64,000 nucleotides of DNA. Origin: Thermoleophilales bacterium (GTDB lineage Bacteria; Actinomycetota; Thermoleophilia; Solirubrobacterales; 70-9). The DNA lies in assembly GCA_020636895.1 (NCBI GenBank), contig JACJWZ010000001.1, positions 992,001 through 1,056,000 of the forward strand. Direction: 5' to 3'. Below are positions 57,416 through 64,000 of the stretch, piece after piece. The position numbers were made by a program, and so were the translations under genes. The notes beneath the pieces are model-generated. The model saw only the letters and a program-made list of their open reading frames with translations, searched no databases and was not told the origin of the DNA. The stretch's first letter is position 1. Each line of letters starts with the position of its first letter.

Positions 57416-58171
57416 TCAGCCGCGCAGCCGGCGCAGATCGCGCACCAGCAGTAGGTGCTTGAGCTGGGTGCAGGTCGCGGCAAGGCCCTCGAGGCTCTCG
57501 ATCGCCTCCTGCCGGCGCGCGGGGCTGCGCGAGCTCAGCGACGGCCCCATGATCTGCTCGAGCAGCGCCGCCTCGCGGTCGGCGGAGCTGCGGAAGACCC
57601 TGAGGTTGCGGCCTTGGACGCCGAAGCGGGCGAGCTCGGTGGCGGCGCGGACGATCTCGACGTCGGTCTCGTCGTAGAAGGCGGAGCCGTCGCGCCGCTG
57701 CGGCTGCACGATCCCGAACTCCTCGAGCTCGCGCAGGAGCGTCGGTGTCGCCCCCGTCTGCTCGATGACGTCATCGTGGGCGAGCCATTCGTCCGGCTCG
57801 TCGAGCGTGATCGCCTTGCGCGAGGAGGAGGTGCGTGAGGCGCGGGCGCCGCTGATCTTGCCGGCGGCGAGCTCCTGACGGATCACGCGCAGCGGCAGGA
57901 ACTCGTCGCGCTGCATGCGCAGGATCGAACGCAGCTGCTCGACGTCTGCCTGGCTGTAGAGCCGGTACCCGCCCCTGGTGCGTCGCGGCGAGAGCAGCTT
58001 CTGGTCCTCCAGGTAGCGGATCTTGGAGATCGAGATGTCGTCGAACTCCTGCCCCAGCACCTTGCAGACGGCACCGATCGTCAACGCCTTGCGAGGGCGC
58101 GAGCCGCCGTTGCGCGACCGCTCCGTCTGCGGCACCTCCTCGCTCGTCACCTCAGCGCCGGCCACCGTCAT
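57416..58171 (-). CDS. MerR-family regulator, FtsR/Rv1828-like
   Basis: 251 residues. MerR HTH: LTIGAVCKVLGQEFDDISISKIRYLEDQKLLSPRRTRGGYRLYSQADVEQLRSILRMQRDEFLPLRVIRQEL. A second HTH-like block follows (DDVIEQTGATPTLLRELEEFGIVQP...YDETDVEIVRAATELARFGVQGRNL). This two-part layout and the FHA gene directly upstream (4-base overlap) match Rv1828/FtsR of mycobacteria and corynebacteria, where garA-ftsR are adjacent and FtsR activates ftsZ. Same function is likely but inferred. Confidence 0.87.
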   Translation of the reverse strand: MTVAGAEVTSEEVPQTERSRNGGSRPRKALTIGAVCKVLGQEFDDISISKIRYLEDQKLLSPRRTRGGYRLYSQADVEQLRSILRMQRDEFLPLRVIRQELAAGKISGARASRTSSSRKAITLDEPDEWLAHDDVIEQTGATPTLLRELEEFGIVQPQRRDGSAFYDETDVEIVRAATELARFGVQGRNLRVFRSSADREAALLEQIMGPSLSSRSPARRQEAIESLEGLAATCTQLKHLLLVRDLRRLRG

Positions 58172-58641
58172 CTCTCCAGGTAGCTGAGCTTGAACTTGCC
58201 GATCTGGATCTCGTCCCCGTCGGCGAGCAGGTGCGACTCGATGCGCTTGCGGTTGACGTAGGTGCCGTTGAGTGAGCCGAGGTCGTCGATGTAGAGGCCA
58301 TCGCGACGACGAACGAGCAGCGCGTGGTTGCGTGAGACCGTGACGTCGTCGAGGAAGATCGGGGCGTCGGGGGTGCGTCCGATGCTCATCCGGTCCTGGT
58401 CGATCGCGAAGCTCTCACCGGCGCGCCCGCCACCGCGGATGACGAGCGCGGCGCCCTCCTCCTCGACCATCTCCTCGATGTCGATCGGCTGGAAGTCACC
58501 CGTCTCGGCGATCTTGTAGGTCAGCGTCGACGGCTCGTCGCCGCTGCCGCCCTCGGTGCGGGCGAGGTAGGCGCCGCACTTCTGGCAGTAGTTCGCGCCC
58601 TCGGGGTTGACGAACCCGCATTCGTGGCAGTGAACGGCCAC
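58168..58641 (-). CDS. Zinc-ribbon FHA-domain protein (GarA/OdhI-like)
   Basis: 157 residues. N-terminal zinc ribbon with Cys5, Cys8, Cys19 and Cys22 (CHEC...CQKC), then an FHA domain at about 73-155: RMSIGRTPDAPIFLDDVTVSRNHALL, DDLGSLNGTYVN; GR, SRxH and NGT are the phosphothreonine-binding residues. GarA/OdhI instead have an ETTS/ETTSVF phosphorylation motif at the N-terminus, not seen here. GarA controls 2-oxoglutarate enzymes after PknB/G phosphorylation. It lies directly before the FtsR-like MerR gene, as in mycobacteria. Confidence 0.9.
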   Translation of the reverse strand: MAVHCHECGFVNPEGANYCQKCGAYLARTEGGSGDEPSTLTYKIAETGDFQPIDIEEMVEEEGAALVIRGGGRAGESFAIDQDRMSIGRTPDAPIFLDDVTVSRNHALLVRRRDGLYIDDLGSLNGTYVNRKRIESHLLADGDEIQIGKFKLSYLER

Positions 58642-58651
58642 AGCGGTCGCC

Positions 58652-58909
58652 TCAGAGGGTCCCCTCCCCGCCGACGCGGCCGGCGAGGATGTCGGTCAGC
58701 TTCTCGACGTCGGCACCGCTGATCAACGCATCGCCGGATTCCCGGTTGGTGCGCAGGCGGTTGACCAACTCGGCGCGGAGGATGTCGATCTTGCCGTGGA
58801 GCATCCGCCGCTCGTAGGAGACGCGCTGCTCCTCGGCCGTGAGGGTCTCGATCATCTCCTTCAGCTCCTCGTCGCTCATCGCGCCGATGTCAGGAAACGT
58901 CTCTTCCAT
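58652..58909 (-). CDS. RsiG-like c-di-GMP-binding anti-sigma factor candidate
   Basis: 85 residues from ATG 58909 (GAGGG 4 bases upstream; TTG 58912 possible). Small helical, likely coiled-coil protein. Residues 27-42 fit the c-di-GMP motif of RsiG, E(X3)S(X2)R(X3)Q(X3)D: Glu27, Ser31, Arg34, His38, Asp42, with His instead of Gln. Streptomyces RsiG binds sigma WhiG when loaded with c-di-GMP and carries two motifs; other actinobacterial RsiG proteins with one motif act as homodimers. The sigma partner is not in the window. First gene of the rsiG-FHA-MerR transcript. Confidence 0.65.
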   Translation of the reverse strand: MEETFPDIGAMSDEELKEMIETLTAEEQRVSYERRMLHGKIDILRAELVNRLRTNRESGDALISGADVEKLTDILAGRVGGEGTL

Positions 58910-58952
58910 CAAACCCTCATTCCTCGTTGCCGTTGGATCGCTTGGGACGCCC

Positions 58953-58980
58953 AGTATAAGCGGGCAAGTCGAAGGGTCAA
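58953..58980 (-). promoter_or_regulatory. Housekeeping-type promoter for the RsiG-like/FHA/MerR operon
   Basis: On the minus strand TTGACC (58980-58975) and TATACT (58958-58953) are separated by 16 bases, close to the sigma-70 consensus. It lies at the end of the pgsA-type gene, whose TGA stop is in the -35 box. A leader of about 37 bases precedes the ATG. It lets this operon be expressed apart from proS-pgsA. Confidence 0.75.
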
Positions 58981-59609
58981 TCGGACCTTGAAGGTTGAAC
59001 GGACGTCTGCACGTGGCGGCGTGCTTCGCGCACGTAGAGCACCGTTGCGACGATCGAGAGGATCACGCCCACCGAGAAGCCGATCCTGATGATCGTCCAG
59101 TCGAGGACCATCGACCAGAAGATCCCTCCCATGATCAGGAAGACCGCGATCCGGCCCACCCAGGTGATCTCGATGTCGGCTCCGTGCTTGAGGCCGTAGT
59201 AGGAGAGCGCGAGCGTCGTCACCTCGCGCAGCGCGAGCAGCGCGATCGCCCAGCGAGGCAGCAGCTCGAAGTGCCAGCACACGGCGGCACCGGCGAGGAT
59301 CGTGAGCCGGTCGACGACCGGGTCGAGCAACGCTCCGAGCCGCGAGTACTGCCCGGTCGCGCGGGCGACGAAGCCGTCGAGCAGATCGCCGAGCGCGATC
59401 GCGAGGAAGATCAGGGAGGCGAGCGCGTCGCGCCCGTCGCCGCTGTCGAACGCGATCGCGCAGAAGACCGGGATGGCGGCGAGCCGCACGTAGCAGATGA
59501 GATTCGGGATCGTGAACGGCCGCAGCGGCTGCCCGGCCCGCGTCTGCGTGGGCTCCGGGCCCGAGCGGTCGAGGCCGAGCAGGCGGCGGCGACTGAGCCG
59601 CTGAGGCAT
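58977..59609 (-). CDS. CDP-alcohol phosphatidyltransferase (PgsA-type)
   Basis: 210 residues from ATG 59609. CDP-OH-P motif D(x2)DG(x2)AR(x8)G(x3)D(x3)D is complete in DLLDGFVARATGQYSRLG followed by ALLDPVVDRL. About five to six membrane segments. PgsA makes phosphatidylglycerolphosphate; other members make PI phosphate or cardiolipin, and substrate cannot be set by eye. Two bases after proS. The genomic link with garA-ftsR recalls mycobacterial pgsA2-garA. Confidence 0.9.
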   Translation of the reverse strand: MPQRLSRRRLLGLDRSGPEPTQTRAGQPLRPFTIPNLICYVRLAAIPVFCAIAFDSGDGRDALASLIFLAIALGDLLDGFVARATGQYSRLGALLDPVVDRLTILAGAAVCWHFELLPRWAIALLALREVTTLALSYYGLKHGADIEITWVGRIAVFLIMGGIFWSMVLDWTIIRIGFSVGVILSIVATVLYVREARRHVQTSVQPSRSD

Positions 59610-59611
59610 GC

Positions 59612-61312
59612 CTACCCGCTGCTTCCGATGCGGTCGAGGATCTCCCTGACCCCGGACACGAGATCGTCGCCCAGCGGTATCCGGCCCTCCTCCCCGCTCG
59701 CCCGCTCCTGCGATTCCGCCACTCCCTCGGCGACCCCCCGCTTGCCCACCACCAGTCGCAGCGGGCACCCCAGCAACTCCGCGTCGGTCAGCTTCTCCCC
59801 GGTGCCGGCGTTCGGGCGGTCGTCGAGCAGCACCTCGATCCCGGCTTCCCGCAGCGCCTCGTAGGCCGCCTCGGCGGCATCGGAGACCTCGTCGCCGCCC
59901 CTCCCGAGCTGGACTACGTGGACGGCCCAGGGAGCGATCGCGAGCGGCCACGCGATCCCCTTCTCGTCTGCACCCTGTTCGATCGCGGCGGCGATGATCC
60001 GCGCGGGCCCGATCCCGTAGCTCCCCATCACGATCGGGCGCTCGGAGCCGTCCTCGTCGAGGAACGTCGCGTTCAGCGGCACGGAGTAGCGGGTGCCGAG
60101 CTTGAAGATGTTGCCGATCTCGATCGCATCCTCGATCTCGATCACTTCGCCGGCCTCGGTCGTGTCGCCCGCCTCGACGGTGCGCACGTCGCAGGGTTCG
60201 AAATCGAAGTCCCGCCCGGGCTCGATGCCGATCAGGTGCGCGTCGGCCTTGTTCGCGCCGGCGACCAGCCCGGCGCCCGAGATCGCCTCGTCCATCAGGA
60301 TCGGCACGCCGGCGCCGACGGGACCGATGAACCCGGCCGGGCCGATCACCTCCTGGAACTCGTCGGGGCGCGCCAGCCGCGCCGGGGTCCCGAGGTGGTT
60401 GGCCAGCTTGACCTCGCTGAGACGGTGGTCCCCGCGGATCAGGACGAGCACCAGTCCGCGGTCCTCCGCCATCACCGGCATCGCTTTGATCAGTGCGCCC
60501 GGGGAGACCCCGAGGGCGTCGGAGACCCCGTCGATCGTGCTCAGGCCCGGAGTGGGCGCCTCGCGAGGGGCGTCGAGGGGCGGCGGCAGGTCGACGGGCT
60601 TGGCGACGGCGGAGGCGATCTCGACGTTCGCGGCGTAGCCCGGCGCGATCGCGACCTGGTCCTCGCCGGCAGCGCACGGCGCCATGTACTCGTGGGCGCC
60701 GATCCCGCCCATCATCCCGACGTCAGACTCGACCTCATACCAGCGCAGCCCGCAGCGGTCGTAGACGCGAGCGTAGGCACCGCGCTGCAGCTCGTAGGAG
60801 CGCGCGAGGCCGTCTTCGTCGCGGTCGAACGAGTAGGCGTCCTTCATCGTGAACTCGCGTGTGCGCAGCACTCCCGCTCGCGGTCGAGGCTCGTCGCGCT
60901 CCTTCGTCTGCACCTGGTAGAGCATCAGCGGCAGCTCACGGTAGGAGCGGATCTCCCGGGAGACGTGGAGGGTCAGCGCCTCCTCGCCGGTCATCGCCAG
61001 GACCATGTCTGAGCCCTTGCGGTCCTCGAGCTTGAACAGCTCGGTGATCCCGTATCGATCGGTCTGCTTCCACATCTCGGCGGGCTGGAGGACGGGCAGC
61101 AGCAGCTCCTGGCAGCCGATCGCGTCCATCTCCTCGCGGATGATCGCCTCGGCCTTGCGGACACTGCGAAGGCCCGCCGGCAGCCAGGTCCAGATCCCGG
61201 CGCCGAGCTGGCGGATCAGCCCCGCCCGCACCATGAGCCGGTGCGAGAGCGCCTCCGCGTCAGCGGGTGCGTCCTTCAGCGTCGGCAGCAGGTAGTTGGA
61301 GAGTCGGCTCAT
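59612..61312 (-). CDS. proS: Prolyl-tRNA synthetase (bacterial type)
   Basis: 566 residues from ATG 61312 (MSRLSNYLLPTLKDAPADAE). Charges tRNA-Pro with proline. Class II motifs: PRAGVLRTREFTMKDAYSFD (motif 2), GSYGIGPARII (motif 3) and AGAGIWTWLPAGLRSVRKAE; the editing (INS) domain lies between motifs 2 and 3 (about residues 220-400). The C-terminal anticodon domain is present. Length and editing domain match the prokaryote-type enzyme. Followed by pgsA-type gene with 2 bases between. Confidence 0.96.
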   Translation of the reverse strand: MSRLSNYLLPTLKDAPADAEALSHRLMVRAGLIRQLGAGIWTWLPAGLRSVRKAEAIIREEMDAIGCQELLLPVLQPAEMWKQTDRYGITELFKLEDRKGSDMVLAMTGEEALTLHVSREIRSYRELPLMLYQVQTKERDEPRPRAGVLRTREFTMKDAYSFDRDEDGLARSYELQRGAYARVYDRCGLRWYEVESDVGMMGGIGAHEYMAPCAAGEDQVAIAPGYAANVEIASAVAKPVDLPPPLDAPREAPTPGLSTIDGVSDALGVSPGALIKAMPVMAEDRGLVLVLIRGDHRLSEVKLANHLGTPARLARPDEFQEVIGPAGFIGPVGAGVPILMDEAISGAGLVAGANKADAHLIGIEPGRDFDFEPCDVRTVEAGDTTEAGEVIEIEDAIEIGNIFKLGTRYSVPLNATFLDEDGSERPIVMGSYGIGPARIIAAAIEQGADEKGIAWPLAIAPWAVHVVQLGRGGDEVSDAAEAAYEALREAGIEVLLDDRPNAGTGEKLTDAELLGCPLRLVVGKRGVAEGVAESQERASGEEGRIPLGDDLVSGVREILDRIGSSG

Positions 61313-61334
61313 CGGGGACGCGAGGATATCCGCG

Positions 61335-61826
61335 CTACCAGGCTTCGATCTCGTAGCTGAGCCAGCGCGACGACTCGGCGCCCATCGAGTCGTAGAGGGC
61401 CTGCGCACGCTCGTTGTCGAGGGCGGTCTCCCAGACGAGCTTGGCGGCGCCGCGTTTCCGGCACTCGGCCCGGCACGACTCGATCAGCTGCCGGCCGACG
61501 CCGAGCCCGCGCGCCTCGGATACGACGAAGAGGTCGTTCATGACGCCGATTCGGGCCGCGTCGAGCGTCTGCCAGGTCCAGAACACCGTCGCGAAGCCCA
61601 GCGGGTCGCCGAGCGCCCCGTCCTCGTCGATGCGCCTCGCGAGGAGCTGGCCTCCCTCGGCGGGGCTGTCGATGAGGGCACGACAGAGGGCGACGAGGCG
61701 ATCGTCGCGCGGGTCGACCTCGTAGAAGTCGCAATAGGCCCGCAGCATCGGCATCAGCAGCGGCAGGTCGACGACCCGCACGCGCTCGATGCTCACCTCC
61801 TGCTGCGGGTGCTTCACGCAGGGCAC
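61335..61826 (-). CDS. GNAT-family N-acetyltransferase
   Basis: 163 residues from GTG 61826; GTG 61817 and GTG 61796 are other options and no clear ribosome site decides. GNAT fold: acetyl-CoA loop GLGVGRQLIESCRAECRKRG (RxxGxG/A type), preceded by IGVMNDLFVVSEARG and followed by LVWETALDNERAQALYDSMGAE. Substrate unknown. 22 bases upstream of proS. Confidence 0.85.
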   Translation of the reverse strand: MPCVKHPQQEVSIERVRVVDLPLLMPMLRAYCDFYEVDPRDDRLVALCRALIDSPAEGGQLLARRIDEDGALGDPLGFATVFWTWQTLDAARIGVMNDLFVVSEARGLGVGRQLIESCRAECRKRGAAKLVWETALDNERAQALYDSMGAESSRWLSYEIEAW

Positions 61827-61920
61827 TCTAGGTCAAGGTCAACGACACACGGCTCGAGGCGAGGGGCCGGGCGCGCGGCGAACGGGTCCGGGCACACGCC
61901 GCTTCCGCTGCGAAACCGTT

Positions 61921-63234
61921 CTAGGCCCGCGTGAACCGGCGCCCCGCGGTCGGCGAGGCGTCCTCACCGAGCTCGACGCGCTTGCCCTTCTTGACGGGCT
62001 TCATGTACTCCCCGTCCTCCCCCTCGGCCCCGGGCGCGGTGATGTCCTCGCCCTTCTCGGCGGCGGCCTTCTCCATCGCCGCGATCTTCTCGGGGGTGAG
62101 GTCGCCGGCGTTCTCCTCCTCGATCCTGCGCAGCCACTCCTCTCCCTCGGCGGCCTGCGCCTCCTCGAACTCGGTCTTCCCGCGACCGAGGGACTTGTCG
62201 ATCTCCTCGAAGAGGGTGTCCACGAGCTGCTCCTGCGGGATCTTCCGCAGCGGCTTGCCCTGCGCGAAGATCAGCCCCTCGTTCTTGGCTCCGGTAATGC
62301 CGAAGTCGGCGTGGGACGCCTCGCCGATCCCGTTGACGGCGCAGCCGAGCACGGCCACCTCGATCGGCTCCTCGTAGGCCTCCAGCCGCTGCTCGATCTC
62401 CGCCACCACGGTGTCCATGTCGAACTGGAGGCGGCCGCAGGTCGGGCAGGCGATCAGGACCGGGCCGCGCTCGCGCAGCTGCAGGGCCTTCAGGATCTCC
62501 CATGCGACCTTGACCTCCTCCTCGGCGTGGAAGGTGGAGAGCGAGATCCGGATGGTGTCGCCGACGCCGTCGGCGAGCAGGGTCCCCAGACCCACCGAGG
62601 ACTTCAGCGCGCCCGACCACTTGGTGCCGGCCTCGGTGATCCCGAGGTGGATCGGATACGGGATCTTCTCGGCGAGCAGCCGGTTGGCCGCGATCGTGTT
62701 GGGGACGTTCGTGGACTTGATCGAGACCTTGAAGTTCTCGAACTCGAGCGACTCCATCAGCTCGACGAACTCGACCGCGGCGGCGACCAGCGCCTCGACG
62801 GGGGCCTCGCGCTCGAGGTCGTGCAGGTGCTTGGGAAGCGAGCCGGAGTTGACCCCGATCCGCATCGGCACGCCCGCCTCCGTGGCCTTGACGGCCACCT
62901 CGGCGACCTTCTCGCGGCCACCGATGTTGCCCGGGTTGAGGCGGATGCAGTGGGCGCCGGCGTCGATCGCCTTGAGCGCAAGCGTGTGGTTGAAGTGGAT
63001 GTCGGCGATCACCGGGATCGGCGAGTCCTTGACGATGGTCTTCAGAGCCTCGGCGTCCTTCTCGCGGGGGACCGCGACGCGGACGAGATCGGCGCCCGCG
63101 TCGGCGACCGTCCGGATCTGCTCCATCGTCGCCTGCAGGTTGGCGGTCTCGGTCTTGGTCATCGTCTGGACCGCGACCGGGGCTCCGCCCCCGATCGGCA
63201 CGCCGCCGACGAATATCTGCCGCTTCGAAGCCAT
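61921..63234 (-). CDS. ispG: 4-hydroxy-3-methylbut-2-enyl diphosphate synthase (IspG/GcpE)
   Basis: 437 residues. Converts MEcPP to HMBPP in the MEP isoprenoid pathway with a [4Fe-4S] cluster. TIM-barrel start VQTMTKTETANLQATMEQIR, DIHFNHTLALKAID, NPGNIGG, and the cluster region CPTCGRLQFD (two Cys) with VLGCAVNGIGEASHADFG (third Cys). The typical protein ends near residue 355; about 80 residues of charged, Glu/Lys-rich sequence follow. Isoprenoid C5 units feed MiaA and cell-wall lipid carriers. First gene of the minus-strand run. Confidence 0.95.
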   Translation of the reverse strand: MASKRQIFVGGVPIGGGAPVAVQTMTKTETANLQATMEQIRTVADAGADLVRVAVPREKDAEALKTIVKDSPIPVIADIHFNHTLALKAIDAGAHCIRLNPGNIGGREKVAEVAVKATEAGVPMRIGVNSGSLPKHLHDLEREAPVEALVAAAVEFVELMESLEFENFKVSIKSTNVPNTIAANRLLAEKIPYPIHLGITEAGTKWSGALKSSVGLGTLLADGVGDTIRISLSTFHAEEEVKVAWEILKALQLRERGPVLIACPTCGRLQFDMDTVVAEIEQRLEAYEEPIEVAVLGCAVNGIGEASHADFGITGAKNEGLIFAQGKPLRKIPQEQLVDTLFEEIDKSLGRGKTEFEEAQAAEGEEWLRRIEEENAGDLTPEKIAAMEKAAAEKGEDITAPGAEGEDGEYMKPVKKGKRVELGEDASPTAGRRFTRA

Positions 63235-63297
63235 CGCTGCACCTGATTGTAGGAGCGCGCCGGGTTCAGCCGCCCTCGGGGCTGGCTGCTGGGAGCG

Positions 63298-64000
63298 TCA
63301 GGCCGCCCCGGGGAGGGCGAGCAGCTCACCGCCCCACGTCGTCACGAGCAGGGTCCCGTCCCTGAAACCGCGGCCGCGTGTGAACGCGAGGTCGCTCGGA
63401 CCGGTCGGGAACGGTGTACGCGTGAGCATCACGCAGGCCTCACCGGGTCCGGTGACGCGCCACACCTGGCCCCCGCCGGCCGCAGCGACGTAGAACGCGC
63501 CGTCGGGCCCGCGTTCGAGGCCGTCGAGCCCGGCCCCGGCGTCGGCTGCAGGAGCCGAGTACCAGGTCGAAGCCGCCGCCGGGTCGTTGAGGGGGATGCG
63601 CTGGATCGCGGCGGCCGTGAGCGTCTGGCTCGCGTAGAGGTACTTCTTGTCGGTGCTGACGGCGAGCCCGTTCGGGCTGGTCACGTTCGCCCACCCCAGC
63701 TCCACCGTGCCGCCGCTGATCCGGTCGATACCCGTGCCGAGCGCGTTCGAGGCGAAGATCTGGCCATGGGCTCCGCGCGCGACCCCGTTCGCCATCTGCA
63801 GGCCTTCGACGAACTTGCTCGTCGCCCCCGTGCGCGGGTCGACCTGCAGGAGACCGCCCTCGGGGTCGAGGGGTCCATCGGCCGCCTGCTCGAAGCTGTT
63901 GCCGTATCCGACCAGGAGGCTGTTGCGCTTGAAGACGATCCCGCCGGGCGCGTCGATGCCGCTGGCCAGCGTTCTCACCCTGCCGTCGTTGCGGAGGCGC
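63298..64000 (-). CDS. ScyD/ScyE-like beta-propeller protein (5' part outside the window)
   Basis: About 234 codons visible; the start lies beyond 64000. Repeated strands such as TLASGIDAPGGIVFKRNSLL, GLLQVDPRTGATSKFVEGLQ, ANGVARGAHGQIFASNALGT, SPNGLAVSTDKKYLYASQTL and DGLERGPDGAFYVAAAGGGQ suggest an SMP-30/NHL-type beta-propeller of the ScyD/ScyE group. Function of these actinobacterial secreted proteins is unknown. Stop 63298, 63 bases after ispG start, same direction. Confidence 0.75.
   Translation of the reverse strand, partial: RLRNDGRVRTLASGIDAPGGIVFKRNSLLVGYGNSFEQAADGPLDPEGGLLQVDPRTGATSKFVEGLQMANGVARGAHGQIFASNALGTGIDRISGGTVELGWANVTSPNGLAVSTDKKYLYASQTLTAAAIQRIPLNDPAAASTWYSAPAADAGAGLDGLERGPDGAFYVAAAGGGQVWRVTGPGEACVMLTRTPFPTGPSDLAFTRGRGFRDGTLLVTTWGGELLALPGAA

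Overview
The window is one contiguous piece of a high-GC (roughly 70%) bacterial chromosome, almost wholly coding, with many GTG/TTG/possible CTG starts and many 1-4 base stop/start overlaps. Gene content (recA-recX-rny-miaB-miaA-dapF order, ClpP, WS/DGAT acyltransferase, GarA/FtsR-type FHA-MerR pair, MhuD-like heme monooxygenase, MurT/GatD) points to an Actinomycetota member. The secreted-protein style (repeat domains ending in Lys-rich tails, RTX-type C-termini, hydrolase-cyclase fusions) suggests the class Thermoleophilia (Solirubrobacterales-like). That placement is inference from gene content, not a phylogeny. I see no tRNA, rRNA, CRISPR array, insertion sequence, prophage or plasmid gene.

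Layout. 1-12.4 kb (+): end of ftsK, a RodZ-like HTH membrane protein, cinA, a secreted protein, then recA (behind an SOS-type box and a structured leader), thpR, recX, rny, a membrane cytochrome c, miaB, miaA and a dapF homologue with both catalytic cysteines changed to serine. clpP faces it on the minus strand. 12.5-19.2 kb: an SRPBCC/ArsR pair with a helically phased operator array, an SDR, an LL-DAP aminotransferase, an alpha/beta hydrolase-adenylate cyclase fusion, hflX, dut and DUF2237. 19.2-26.1 kb (-): an aspartoacylase/rimK/rimB cluster next to a split murT-methyltransferase-gatD set, a lipid kinase and a methyltransferase. 26.1-34.4 kb: two tandem lipoprotein cyclophilins, a hydrolase, a PRC-barrel protein, a flavin-binding protein, a membrane protein, modABC, a heme monooxygenase, a TMEM175-type channel and a DHFR-fold protein.

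34.5-45.5 kb: an ECF42-type sigma factor with its YCII/DGPF partner, a cupin, MarR/MFS drug efflux (with an RTX fragment fused after the MFS stop), an FMN reductase, AlgH, a CnoX-like thioredoxin, CcdA, a lipoprotein, dinB, and an RlpA-like secreted protein behind a c-di-AMP (ydaO-type) riboswitch. 45.7-55.2 kb: a wax ester synthase/DGAT, a cation antiporter, a cell-wall amidase, an ion channel, a molybdopterin oxidoreductase, a zinc metalloprotease, a thioesterase and an HTH-TM-RskA-like membrane protein. 55.3-64 kb (-): ispG, GNAT, proS, pgsA-type synthase, then from its own promoter an RsiG-like c-di-GMP anti-sigma candidate, a zinc-ribbon FHA protein and FtsR-like MerR, then SRPBCC and an AgpS-like FAD oxidase; a truncated beta-propeller gene lies at the edge.

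How they work together. The first block handles DNA repair, tRNA modification and RNA decay. Peptidoglycan is a recurring theme: DapL, DapF, MurT/GatD, RlpA-like, amidase, FtsR. Molybdate uptake (modABC) fits the molybdopterin enzyme 17 kb away. Two second-messenger inputs can be read from sequence: c-di-AMP (riboswitch) and probably c-di-GMP (RsiG-like motif). The most unusual signals are the Ser/Ser DapF, the RsiG-like protein beside the FHA-MerR pair, the methyltransferase between murT and gatD, and an RNase Y without its membrane anchor.
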